Assembly (NCBI RefSeq): GCF_003258595.1
Contig: NZ_QHHQ01000011.1
Coordinates: forward strand, 1-64,000
Source: Acuticoccus sediminis
GTDB lineage: Bacteria; Pseudomonadota; Alphaproteobacteria; Rhizobiales; Amorphaceae
Direction of reading: 5' to 3'
Length of the DNA: 64,000 nucleotides
Positions 16,963-25,400 of this stretch are shown here, one piece after another (positions within the stretch are counted from its first letter, which is position 1; every line of letters starts with the position of its first letter). A model generated the notes under the pieces. That model worked only from the letters and a program-made list of their open reading frames with translations. It made no database searches and was not told the origin of the DNA. A program made the position numbers and the translations under genes.

Positions 16963-19038
16963 GTGAACGTTATCAACATTTCCTTCGACGACCTCGCATA
17001 CTGGATCGGTGCAGCCTCGATCTTCACCGACCAGGTCCATGCACCGAACCTCGCGCGCATCGCCGAGTCGGGCACGTCCTTCACCAATGCCTACACGCCG
17101 GTCGCACTATGCAGCCCGGCCAGAACGGCGGCGCTTTCGGGCCAGTCGCCCGTCACCACCGGTGTCTTCACCAACCAGGAGAGCTGGCGCGACGGCGTCA
17201 CGCCCGAGGATACGCTGCCCGCCAACTTCCTTCAGAACGGCTTCCACGTCGCGTCCTACGGCAAGGTCTTTCACCAGAAGACCATCCCCGCCGACCTCGG
17301 CGAGAAGCTCTTCAGCGAGTACACGACGGTGATCGGTTACCGGGGCGGCGATCCGGCTCCGACCGAGATCTCACCGATGCCGGACTCGTTTACCGAAGAG
17401 ATGGCGGACAACGTCACCGCCGATCACGCCATCGGCTTCCTGCGCAGCTACGATGGCGATGCGCCGTTCATGCTGAACGTCGGCTTCGTCAAGCCGCACA
17501 AGACCTTCACGGTGCCGGAGCGGTTCTACGACCTCTACCCCATCGAGGAGATCCGGGTGCCCGGCGAGGGGTCGGAGGATCTGCCGGGCATTCCCGCCGT
17601 TGTCCTCGAGGAGCTGAAGTATCAGGGCTGGCACCCCAAGCCGGACACGCCGGAGTCCTGGAAGAAATACGTGCAGGCGTATCTCGCGACCGTCTCCTAC
17701 GTCGACTGGGAGTTCGGCCGCCTCCTCGATGCCGTGGCAGCGACCGGGCACGACGGCGACACGGCCATCGCCGTGTGGAGCGACCACGGTTACCACCTCG
17801 GCGACCGCGACGACCGCTGGGGCAAGTTCACCCTGTGGGAGGAGGCGGCGAAGATCCCGTTCATCTTTTCCGTGCCGGGGGTGACCGGCGGCGAGACCGT
17901 GGACCAGGTCGTCAGTCTCCTCGACCTCTACCCGACCCTCCTCGACATCGCCGGGCTCGACATCCCCGCACGCCTCGAAGGCATGAGTCTGGTGCCGTTC
18001 CTGACGGACGCCGACCTCAGCCTGGACCGGGCGGTCTTCACCTGGATGGGCGACAGCATCATGATGCGCACGCCGCAGTACAGCTACATCCAGTACTCCG
18101 ACGGTACCGAAGAGCTTTACGACATGGTGGCCGACCCGGAGCAGAACCACAATCTGGCCGACGAGCCCGCCTACCAGGAAGACCTCGGCGCGCTGTGGCA
18201 GCGCTGGTACGATGCCTACGGCCACACCGACCCCGGCCCTGTCGGCGAACGAACCACCATCCGCGGCACGCCGGACGACGACAATCTGACCCTGACGCAC
18301 GGCGACGATATCGGCCGCGGCTACGACGGCGCCGACACCATCGTGGGGAGAGAGGGCGACGACGAGATAACGGGCGGGGCCGGCCGCGACGTGTTGAGCG
18401 GGGCAGAAGGCAATGACACGCTGAAAGGCGGCGCGTGGGCGGACGTCCTGCGCGGCAACGAGGGGGAGGACCTCATCCTCGGCGGCGACCATTTCGACCG
18501 CCTCCTCGGCCAGGAAGGGCGTGACACGCTGCTGGGACAGCACGGCAACGACACCATGTTCGGCGGCGAAGGCGCGGACATCATCCTGGGGGGCGCCGGC
18601 AACGACAGCGCCATCGGCGGCTCACGTTTCGACACGCTCATGGGCGAGGGTGGCAATGACGTGCTGTTCGGCCGCGAGGGCGCCGACAGCCTCTTCGGCA
18701 ACGAGGGATCGGACACGCTGAGCGGCGAGGATGGGTCCGACACGCTGGTCGGCGGAGATGGTTCGGATGTCCTCATCGGCGGGACGGGAGCGGACGTCCT
18801 GTCGCCCGGAACCGGTCGGGACACGCTGCGCTTCGAAGGCCGCTTCGGCACCGACACGGTCGTCGGCTTCACCACGAGCGATACGCTGATCATCGAGGGT
18901 GTCCGGCTCGACGAGATCACCGCGACGACCCGCAGCGAGGGGATACTCCTCACCGTCTCCGGCGCGGCGGAAGGCACCATCATGCTGGAGGGCGTCTTTT
19001 CGCTCGACGTCGCCGACGTCATCGCCGGTCTCATCTGA
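16963..19038 (+). CDS. Sulfatase (iduronate-2-sulfatase-like) fused to RTX repeats (691 aa)
   Basis: A GTG start at 16963 with AAGG eight bases upstream is preferred over TTG 16957. The N-terminal FDDLAYW supplies metal-binding aspartates, and CSPAR (C50-R54) is the sulfatase motif whose cysteine is converted to formylglycine. WSDHGYHLGDRDDRWGK and LWEEAAKIPFIF match the iduronate-2-sulfatase branch. The catalytic part ends near residue 430. About 200 residues of GGxGxDxLxG calcium-binding repeats follow, then a C-terminal segment typical of type I secretion substrates. There is no signal peptide, so export would be by a type I system encoded elsewhere. The likely task is desulfation of sulfated polysaccharides outside the cell. 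A formylglycine-generating enzyme is not encoded here. Confidence 0.88.
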   Translation: MNVINISFDDLAYWIGAASIFTDQVHAPNLARIAESGTSFTNAYTPVALCSPARTAALSGQSPVTTGVFTNQESWRDGVTPEDTLPANFLQNGFHVASYGKVFHQKTIPADLGEKLFSEYTTVIGYRGGDPAPTEISPMPDSFTEEMADNVTADHAIGFLRSYDGDAPFMLNVGFVKPHKTFTVPERFYDLYPIEEIRVPGEGSEDLPGIPAVVLEELKYQGWHPKPDTPESWKKYVQAYLATVSYVDWEFGRLLDAVAATGHDGDTAIAVWSDHGYHLGDRDDRWGKFTLWEEAAKIPFIFSVPGVTGGETVDQVVSLLDLYPTLLDIAGLDIPARLEGMSLVPFLTDADLSLDRAVFTWMGDSIMMRTPQYSYIQYSDGTEELYDMVADPEQNHNLADEPAYQEDLGALWQRWYDAYGHTDPGPVGERTTIRGTPDDDNLTLTHGDDIGRGYDGADTIVGREGDDEITGGAGRDVLSGAEGNDTLKGGAWADVLRGNEGEDLILGGDHFDRLLGQEGRDTLLGQHGNDTMFGGEGADIILGGAGNDSAIGGSRFDTLMGEGGNDVLFGREGADSLFGNEGSDTLSGEDGSDTLVGGDGSDVLIGGTGADVLSPGTGRDTLRFEGRFGTDTVVGFTTSDTLIIEGVRLDEITATTRSEGILLTVSGAAEGTIMLEGVFSLDVADVIAGLI

Positions 19039-19208
19039 ACCTCTTCACACGGGTGAGCGCACGATGGGCGACCCGTCAGGCGCTCACCGGAAGGGAAGGA
19101 GCGATCGTTCCGACGGGCTTCATTGTCCTCGACCATGCGCCGGTCGGCGCGAAGCGGGATCTCTTCGCGGGGACGGTTCGCCATATCAAAGCGGCGGACA
19201 GTTCAAAG

Positions 19209-19916
19209 TCACCGGGAGGAGGTCTGTTCGTCCGTCTCGCTGATCCACTCGTCCCGGTCAGCTTCGGCCATCGCCTCGGCCTCAGCCTGGTCAATCCAGG
19301 GTTCACCCTCGATCCTCAGACGGCTCAGGACATGAACCGTGTCGTTGAGGACCATCACGGAGGGGGAATTGAGGGGGCGGAACTCCAGAAGGCATTCCAG
19401 CATCTCCCAGGCCTCGGCAGGCAAGACAGCCCCACCGGTACGTGTCCTGAAAGCCTTGGCAAAATCACTCAAGGTGGTTGGCACGGCCTGGGACGGTGCG
19501 TACGGATTCCCGATCCCGATCGAATACCAAAGCAGCCTCTCGCCCGGCTCAATGACGTTCACGGTCTCCTGCTGGAAGTGGTCCCCCAGATGGCCAGGGT
19601 CATCCAGCTGGGCGCAGAACGTCAAACCCTCTTTGCTCTTGTACACGACCATGCCCCCGTCCTCGTCGTAAAGCTTTTGAAGGATCTTCGAGAACCGTCG
19701 TGGCGCATTGTATGTGTCCGCAATGGCTAATGCCTCAAGCAAAGTAGCCACGGTTTGCTTGATGGGTTCAAATGAATTCAAACGCTTCTCCTCGCGAAAT
19801 ATTGAGACGTATACGGAAAATCTGGGTGGGGCACTGCTCTGTGCTGCGGAGGTGGCGTTGTTCGGCACGAAGTCTCCAATGCATCGTTCTGGGCGAATCC
19901 TCGCACATGTTCCCAT
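19209..19916 (-). CDS. Hypothetical protein, paralogue B of a facing pair (235 aa)
   Basis: This is the relative of the 16119-16751 product; shared blocks include RFSVY-SIFR, APRRFSKILQKLY, FCAQLDDPGHLGDHFQQETVNVIEPGE, PAEAWEMLE and an acidic end. It has about 25 extra N-terminal residues if ATG 19916 is used. That start has only AT-rich sequence upstream and no ribosome binding site, so a start closer to RFSVY is possible. The family is unknown. The two genes point toward each other across the sulfatase-RTX gene. Confidence 0.7.
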   Translation of the reverse strand: MGTCARIRPERCIGDFVPNNATSAAQSSAPPRFSVYVSIFREEKRLNSFEPIKQTVATLLEALAIADTYNAPRRFSKILQKLYDEDGGMVVYKSKEGLTFCAQLDDPGHLGDHFQQETVNVIEPGERLLWYSIGIGNPYAPSQAVPTTLSDFAKAFRTRTGGAVLPAEAWEMLECLLEFRPLNSPSVMVLNDTVHVLSRLRIEGEPWIDQAEAEAMAEADRDEWISETDEQTSSR

Positions 19917-20290
19917 TTTAATAATTTTAGGCCCATAGAGCGACAGCGCACTGAGGCTTAGGGCCTAGAGCTTATGGCCAGTACCTCACAGTTGGGGCGA
20001 GGGCGCTGGTCGCCAAGCGGTCGTATTGGCTAGCTGTGAGATCTCGGCAGGTCGTTCACCTGCACCTGAACCCGACTGGGATCGCAAAACCGATAGTTGA
20101 GTCCTGTCGGAATGAACAACCCGTACAGGAATGCTCGCACGGCGGTGCACGGTCGGGCACCGATCGCAGGTCGGCACCCCGGACCATGCCGCTCGCTCTG
20201 AGGCATGGCCGGAATAGAGCGCTCGTCGACTTGGTGTGTACCGACAGGTCGATGTCGTTTCGCACGCGTCGGTGCGGCCCCTTCGACGCG
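19917..20290. other. Intergenic stretch, no gene seen
   Basis: The first 50 bases are AT-rich and could hold the promoter of the minus-strand orphan gene ending at 19209. The rest shows no frame with a recognisable product on either strand. Confidence 0.4.
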
Positions 20291-21202
20291 CTATGCCTCC
20301 GCCAGGGTCGCGTGAAGCCAGCGCCGTAGGATGCGGAATGCAGGGGAATTTCGCCTGTTGTCCGGGTAGACGAAGGCATAGTGGTCGCGCACGGCATGGT
20401 CCGGGAACAACGCGACCAGCGTTCCGCCCGCAAGTTCTTCCCGCACCAGCGAATGCCGGGTGATCGAGATGCCCAGTCCCTCGATCGCAGCCGGCAGTTC
20501 CAGCCCCGAACTGTCGAAGTCGATGAACCGCGCGGTGGCGAACACCCGGTCGGCGTCATCGCCGAGCCACCGGTGCCAGTTGCGGGTGTATTCGGTCGAC
20601 CGCAGCAGGACGTGCCGGGCGAGATCCGCCGGCTGGTCGAGCGGCGGTGCCTTGGTGAGGTAGGCAGGGCTGCACACGGGCATCAGGTCGCCCTCGACCA
20701 GTCGCTCGTGGCGGTAGCCGCGGGGGACGGTGTAGTCGCCGACGACGATTCCGACATCGAGCCCCTCGGCCACAGCGCCCGGCAGCGCGACCACGAAGCG
20801 GACCGATATATCGGGGTGCCGGGCATAAAGGGATCCGAGCACGGGGACGATCCGCTTCTGCAGGAACATCCGCGGGCAACTCACCTGCAGAGGCCGCTGC
20901 CCGCTCGCCGAGGTCAGCCGGTAGGTCGCATCGCGAAGCTGAGCCATCGCCTCGGACACGTCCGCCCAGAGGCTTTCCCCCGCCGGGGTGAAGGTGATGC
21001 GGCGGTGCGCGCGCTCGAACAGCCGGCAGTTCACGAACGCCTCGAGATTGCGGATCTGGCGGCTGATTGCCCCCGGCGTGACGTGCAGCTCCTCGGCGGC
21101 GCGGGCGATGCTGAGGTGGCGGCCGACGGCCTCGAACACGGGCAGGGACGACATCGGCGGGAGCGCCCCGACCGTGTGCTGTTCCGGACGCTGCTGCGAC
21201 AT
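20291..21202 (-). CDS. LysR-family transcriptional regulator (303 aa)
   Basis: An N-terminal winged helix-turn-helix lies at about 16-75 (FEAVGRHLSIARAAEELHVTPGAISRQIRNLEAF). An effector-binding domain with the usual LysR fold follows from about 95 (PLQVSCPRMFLQKRIVPVLG). The ATG at 21202 fits the family start; the frame is open further upstream but nothing there is conserved. The protein resembles the GcvA-like branch (GAISRQI). It is divergent from the ABC operon beginning at 21343, with a TTGAG-N5-CTCAA dyad in the 140-base gap, so it most likely controls that operon and itself. Confidence 0.92.
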   Translation of the reverse strand: MSQQRPEQHTVGALPPMSSLPVFEAVGRHLSIARAAEELHVTPGAISRQIRNLEAFVNCRLFERAHRRITFTPAGESLWADVSEAMAQLRDATYRLTSASGQRPLQVSCPRMFLQKRIVPVLGSLYARHPDISVRFVVALPGAVAEGLDVGIVVGDYTVPRGYRHERLVEGDLMPVCSPAYLTKAPPLDQPADLARHVLLRSTEYTRNWHRWLGDDADRVFATARFIDFDSSGLELPAAIEGLGISITRHSLVREELAGGTLVALFPDHAVRDHYAFVYPDNRRNSPAFRILRRWLHATLAEA

Positions 21203-21237
21203 GGCGGCCCCTCCTGCCGGATGGGCGTAGCCGATCG

Positions 21238-21252
21238 TTGAGAAAAACTCAA
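21238..21252. promoter_or_regulatory. LysR-type operator dyad
   Basis: TTGAGAAAAACTCAA is a perfect inverted repeat (5-bp arms, 5-base spacer) that contains a T-N11-A core, the LysR consensus. It lies 36 bases before the LysR start and 90 bases before the divergent solute-binding protein gene. Confidence 0.65.
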
Positions 21253-21342
21253 TCGAAGGGCAGAATCGGCATTTCTCTTTCCCGCCGCGTCCTGCTCTTA
21301 CTCGGGCAAAGCCGCAATCAGAGCGGCTGCCAGGGGGGAAGC

Positions 21343-22941
21343 ATGAGAAAGATCGGCTTGGCGGTCTTGGCCGCCGCCGCTGCGGCACTGACTTCGGTGC
21401 CGTCCCATGCCGAGGAGCTGAGGGTCGGCCTTGCCGCCATCGCCACCTCGGTCGATCCGCACTTCCACCGTGCGGGATACAATTTCGACCTGCGCGAGAA
21501 CGTCTCGGACGCGCTCGCCTACGCCAACGGCGCGACCGGCAAGCTGGAACCCCGGCTCGCCGAAAGCTGGACGCAGCCGAGCGACACCCGGTGGGTCCTG
21601 ACGCTGCAGCCGGAGGCGAAGTTCGACAACGGCAACGCGCTCGGCGCCGACGACGTCATCTATTCGCTCTGCCGCGTCCGCAACGTGCCGGGCAGCCCCG
21701 GGCTCTACACCGGCTTCATCGAGACCGTCGCCAACGTTACCGATCCCGGCGACGGAACGCTGGTGATCGAGACCAAGGGCGCGGACCCCAACCTCCTGCG
21801 CAACCTCTCGTATATCGGCATCGTCGAGAATCCGACCGGCGCCGCGCTCACCTACGATGCCACGACCTGCGGCAACGACAACTGGCTCTCGACGGCGGAC
21901 TTCAACAGCGGCGCCATCTCGCCGGGGATCGGCAACTACCGGGTCGTGCGCTTCACGCCGGACGTCGAGATCGTCCTCGAGCGCAACGAGGGCTATTACG
22001 GCGAGCCCGCAGCCTACGACAGGGTGACGGTGAAGGTTCTCCCCGACAACGGCGCCCGGATCGCGGCGCTGCTCGGCGGCGCGGTCGACGTCATCAACGC
22101 CGTGCCGATCAACGGGCTCGAGACCATCGAGGCCGCGGACGACCTGCATCTGACCTCGGCGCCGTCGACCCTCCTCATCTTCCTGCTGGCGGACCAGCAC
22201 GACGGGCCGACGCCGCTCGTGACGGGGACGGACGGCAAGAACCCCTTCCTCGATCCGCGCGTGCGCAAGGCGCTCAACCTCGCGATCAACCGGGACGAGC
22301 TGGTCGAGACGGTGATGGGCGGCATGGCGCAGCCGGCGAGCCAGATCATCCTCGAGGGCATCTTCGGCCACAATCCGGACCTGCCGCCCTATCCGTACGA
22401 CCCGGAACAGGCGCGCGCGCTGCTGGCGGAGGCGGGCTATCCCGACGGCTTCGGCCTCGTCCTCAGCGCGCCGGCCGACCGCTACGTGAACGGCGCGCAG
22501 GTCGCCCAGGCGGTGACGGCGATGCTGTCGCAGATCGGCCTTCAGGTCCGGCTCGAGACCTTCCCCAAGAGCGTCTACTTCACCCGCGCCAGCGACTACG
22601 AGTTCAGCCTGTACCTGGCCGGCGCCGCGGCGGACACGGGGGAGGGGCTCAGCATCATGCTGAACCTCGCCGCGACGCGCGACAGCGCGAAGGGGTGGGG
22701 CGGGGCCAATCGCGGCCGCTACTCCAACCCGGTGACCGACGAGGCGCTCGCCAAGGCGCAGACGACGCTGGACGACGCCGAGCGGGAGGCCCTGATCCAG
22801 GCTGCCGCCCGCCAGTCCTACGAGGACAACGGCATCGTGCCGCTCTACCACGAGCTCGGCGTCTGGGGCGTGCGCAACGGCGTCAGCTTCGAGGCCAACA
22901 GCAACCTCCTCAACATCTTCTACACCGCCCGGCCGGAATGA
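21343..22941 (+). CDS. ABC transporter substrate-binding protein, peptide/opine/nickel family 5 (532 aa)
   Basis: ATG 21343 has a strong AGGGGGGAA ribosome binding site; the longer frame from 21238 would start inside the operator. A signal peptide (1-23, core GLAVLAAAAAAL, cleavage after SHA) precedes a family 5 solute-binding fold: DPHFHRAGYNFDLRENVSDAL, LAESWTQPSDTRWVLTL, then RVRKALNLAINRDELVE in the C-terminal lobe. There is no lipobox, so it is a soluble periplasmic protein. It is the first gene of an operon with a lyase, two permeases and two ATPases. The substrate is unknown. Confidence 0.93.
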   Translation: MRKIGLAVLAAAAAALTSVPSHAEELRVGLAAIATSVDPHFHRAGYNFDLRENVSDALAYANGATGKLEPRLAESWTQPSDTRWVLTLQPEAKFDNGNALGADDVIYSLCRVRNVPGSPGLYTGFIETVANVTDPGDGTLVIETKGADPNLLRNLSYIGIVENPTGAALTYDATTCGNDNWLSTADFNSGAISPGIGNYRVVRFTPDVEIVLERNEGYYGEPAAYDRVTVKVLPDNGARIAALLGGAVDVINAVPINGLETIEAADDLHLTSAPSTLLIFLLADQHDGPTPLVTGTDGKNPFLDPRVRKALNLAINRDELVETVMGGMAQPASQIILEGIFGHNPDLPPYPYDPEQARALLAEAGYPDGFGLVLSAPADRYVNGAQVAQAVTAMLSQIGLQVRLETFPKSVYFTRASDYEFSLYLAGAAADTGEGLSIMLNLAATRDSAKGWGGANRGRYSNPVTDEALAKAQTTLDDAEREALIQAAARQSYEDNGIVPLYHELGVWGVRNGVSFEANSNLLNIFYTARPE

Positions 22942-22948
22942 CGGCCCC

Positions 22949-22972
22949 GCGGGCCGCCTCGCCGCGGCCCGC
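22949..22972 (+). terminator. Stem-loop after the binding-protein gene
   Basis: A 9-bp GC-only inverted repeat (GCGGGCCGC/GCGGCCCGC) with a 6-base loop begins eight bases after the binding-protein stop. It lies inside the operon and has no T-run. It could protect the upstream mRNA and lower downstream expression, as is common after periplasmic binding-protein genes. Confidence 0.55.
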
Positions 22973-22998
22973 CCCTTCCCATCCCCGCGAGTACCCCC

Positions 22999-24423
22999 AT
23001 GGCCAGCGAACTCTATTTCAACGTCGGCTCTGCCTTTGACGACCGGGGGCTGGGGGTCGTGTTCGCCCCCGCCGCGGTGATGCAGGCCCTTCTGGACGTG
23101 GAGCGCGCCGTCGCGCTGGCACAGGCGGAGCTGGGGCTGATCCCGGCCGACTCGGCCGCCGTCATCGCCGCCAACTGCGATGCGGCCCTGCTCGACCCGG
23201 TGCGCCTCCAGCAGGACCACGACACCACGCGCCACCCGCTGATGCCGCTCATCAACGAGCTTGTGCGGCTGTGCGGCGAGCCACACGGCGGCTACGTCCA
23301 CTGGGGCATCACCACGCAGAACGTCATCCAGACCGGGCTGATGCTGCTCGCCAAGCGGGCGCAGCAGACGATCGACGGCTTCGTCGCCGACATCCTGCAC
23401 CACCTCGGCCGGCACGCCGTCGCCCATGCCGACACGCTGATGGCCGGGCGGACCCACTATCGCCACGCGGTGCCGATAACCTTCGGATTCAAGGTCGCCG
23501 TCTGGATCGAGGAGATGCTCGACTGCGCCGAGCGGCTGCAGACCGCCGGCAACCGCGCCTTCCAGGTGATGAGCGGCGGCGCGGTCGGGTGCTTCTCGGC
23601 CATCGGCCCCCAGGGGCCGGCGCTCCAGGCCCGGGTGGCGGACCTCCTCGGGATGGGGGAGATGGCGATCCCCTCGCGCGGCATCCGCACCCGGATGTGC
23701 GACTGGGTGAACGCGCTGACGCTGCTCGCCTCGGTCTGCCACAAGATCGCCGAGGAGGTCTATCAGTCCGGCGCCGAGGAGTATGGCGAGCTGCATGAGG
23801 GGCGGCTCGCCGGCTCGATCGGCTCCTCCACCATGCCGCAGAAGATCAACCCGATTCTCGGCTACGGCATCATCGAGAACAGCCGCAAGCTCTATGCGCA
23901 GGCCGCGATGCTGATGGCCGAGGCACACCGCCCCTTCGAGTCGGACGGCAGCACGAACCTGATGTTCGAGAACGCCATCGCCGCTGTCGTCGGGATGATG
24001 GGGCAGCTTCTCGCCCGCACCGAAGGCCTCGTCGGCGGGCTCGTGGTCGACGCCGCCCGGATGCGGAGCAATCTCGACCTCTCGCACGGGGCGATCCACG
24101 CCGAGTTCGCGATGATGCGGCTCGGCGAGACGGAGGGGAAGCACCACGGGCACGAGATGGTGCATGAGGTCGCGGTCGCCGCCGCCGAGGGCGGGCCCCC
24201 GTTCCTCGAAGGTCTGGCCGAGCTGCCGGGTGGCGCGGAGCTGCGGCGCGAGATCGAGGCACGGATGCGGGGCGAGGCGCCGAACGGCCTCTGCGCCGAG
24301 TATGCCCGGCACTTCGGCGCGCTGGCCCTCGCGTTCGACCCTGCCGACTTTCCCCCGCCGCGCCAGCGCCGCGGCCTCGCCGTCGTCGCGGCGGAGGCGG
24401 CCGCACCTCTTGCCGGCGCATGA
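22999..24423 (+). CDS. Adenylosuccinate lyase/3-carboxymuconate cycloisomerase-family lyase (474 aa)
   Basis: The fumarase/aspartase superfamily signature GSSTMPQKINP is present (about 275-285), as is the second conserved region around RTHYRHAVPITFG (about 154-166). Enzymes of this superfamily release fumarate or a similar product by C-N or C-O elimination, or cyclise muconates, and work as homotetramers in the cytoplasm. No other protocatechuate-pathway or purine gene is nearby. The gene lies between the binding protein and the first permease of an ABC importer, and its stop overlaps the permease start (ATGA). The product probably acts on the imported compound. The exact reaction is not determined. 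Confidence 0.85.
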   Translation: MASELYFNVGSAFDDRGLGVVFAPAAVMQALLDVERAVALAQAELGLIPADSAAVIAANCDAALLDPVRLQQDHDTTRHPLMPLINELVRLCGEPHGGYVHWGITTQNVIQTGLMLLAKRAQQTIDGFVADILHHLGRHAVAHADTLMAGRTHYRHAVPITFGFKVAVWIEEMLDCAERLQTAGNRAFQVMSGGAVGCFSAIGPQGPALQARVADLLGMGEMAIPSRGIRTRMCDWVNALTLLASVCHKIAEEVYQSGAEEYGELHEGRLAGSIGSSTMPQKINPILGYGIIENSRKLYAQAAMLMAEAHRPFESDGSTNLMFENAIAAVVGMMGQLLARTEGLVGGLVVDAARMRSNLDLSHGAIHAEFAMMRLGETEGKHHGHEMVHEVAVAAAEGGPPFLEGLAELPGGAELRREIEARMRGEAPNGLCAEYARHFGALALAFDPADFPPPRQRRGLAVVAAEAAAPLAGA

Positions 24424-25400
24424 CCAGCTTCATCCTCACGCGGCTGGTGCAGAGCGTACTCGTCGTCCTCGCGATGTCGCTCGTCCTGTTCGTCGCCGTC
24501 TGGCTGATCGGCAACCCGGTCGACGTCCTCATCTCGAGCGAGGCGAGCGAGGCCGACCGGCTCGCCACCATGAAGGCGCTCGGCCTCGACCTGCCGCTTT
24601 GGCAGCAGTACCTCGCCTTCCTGGGCGACGCCGTGCGGGGCGACTGGGGCACCTCCTTCGTCACCAAGGAGCCGGTGGCACAGGTGCTCCTGTCGCGCCT
24701 GCCCGCCAGCGTGGAGCTGGCGCTCGTCGCCTTCGTCATCGCGGTGAGCGTCTCGATCCCGGCCGGCCTCTATGCCGGCCTCAAGCCGGAATCGCCGGGC
24801 GCCAAGGCGATCATGGGCTTCTCCCTCATCGGCGTCAGCATCCCGACCTTCTGGCAGGGGATGCTGCTGATCGTCGTCTTCGCGCTGGTCCTGCCGATCT
24901 TTCCGGTCGGCGACCGGGGTGAGGTCGCCACCCATTTCGGCATCACCACGAGCCTGTGGACCGCCGACGGCTGGAGCCACGTCTTCCTGCCCGCCTTCAG
25001 CCTCGCCCTCCTCAAGATGTCGCTGCTGATCCGCGTCACCCGCGCCGCGACGATGGAGGTCGCCTCGCTCGACTACGTGAAGTACGCCTACGCCAAGGGC
25101 GTGCGCAGCCGGCGCGTGGTGGGCGTCCACATCCTGCGGACGGCCCTCCTGCCGCTGGTCACGGTCATCGGGATCGAGACCGGCAATCTTCTCGCCTACG
25201 GCGTCATCACCGAGACGGTGTTCTCCTGGCCCGGACTCGGCAAGCTCCTGATCAACTCGGTCAAGGTGCTCGACCGACCGATGATCGTGGCGCAGCTCTC
25301 GTACACCGCCGTCCTGTTCGTCGCGATCAACTTCATCGTCGACGTGCTCTACACGATGATCGATCCGCGCGTTAAGGCGCTGATCGGCCGGAGCCGCTGA
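24420..25400 (+). CDS. ABC transporter permease, DppB/OppB type (326 aa)
   Basis: The first membrane helix at about 8-30 (VQSVLVVLAMSLVLFVAVWLIG) is followed by the characteristic long periplasmic loop with LGLDLPLWQQYLAFL and GDWGTSF. Five more helices follow, with the cytoplasmic EAA-like loop VRSRRVVGVHILRTALLPLVTVIG. The end of the lyase gene overlaps the start of this one, and its stop touches the next permease start. It forms the inner-membrane channel with the following protein. Length is normal for the family. Confidence 0.93.
   Translation: MTSFILTRLVQSVLVVLAMSLVLFVAVWLIGNPVDVLISSEASEADRLATMKALGLDLPLWQQYLAFLGDAVRGDWGTSFVTKEPVAQVLLSRLPASVELALVAFVIAVSVSIPAGLYAGLKPESPGAKAIMGFSLIGVSIPTFWQGMLLIVVFALVLPIFPVGDRGEVATHFGITTSLWTADGWSHVFLPAFSLALLKMSLLIRVTRAATMEVASLDYVKYAYAKGVRSRRVVGVHILRTALLPLVTVIGIETGNLLAYGVITETVFSWPGLGKLLINSVKVLDRPMIVAQLSYTAVLFVAINFIVDVLYTMIDPRVKALIGRSR

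Noticed and set aside
21298-24312. 1004-residue minus-strand frame opposite the binding-protein and lyase genes
   Set aside because: Same shadow effect; it spans two real genes with clear signatures.
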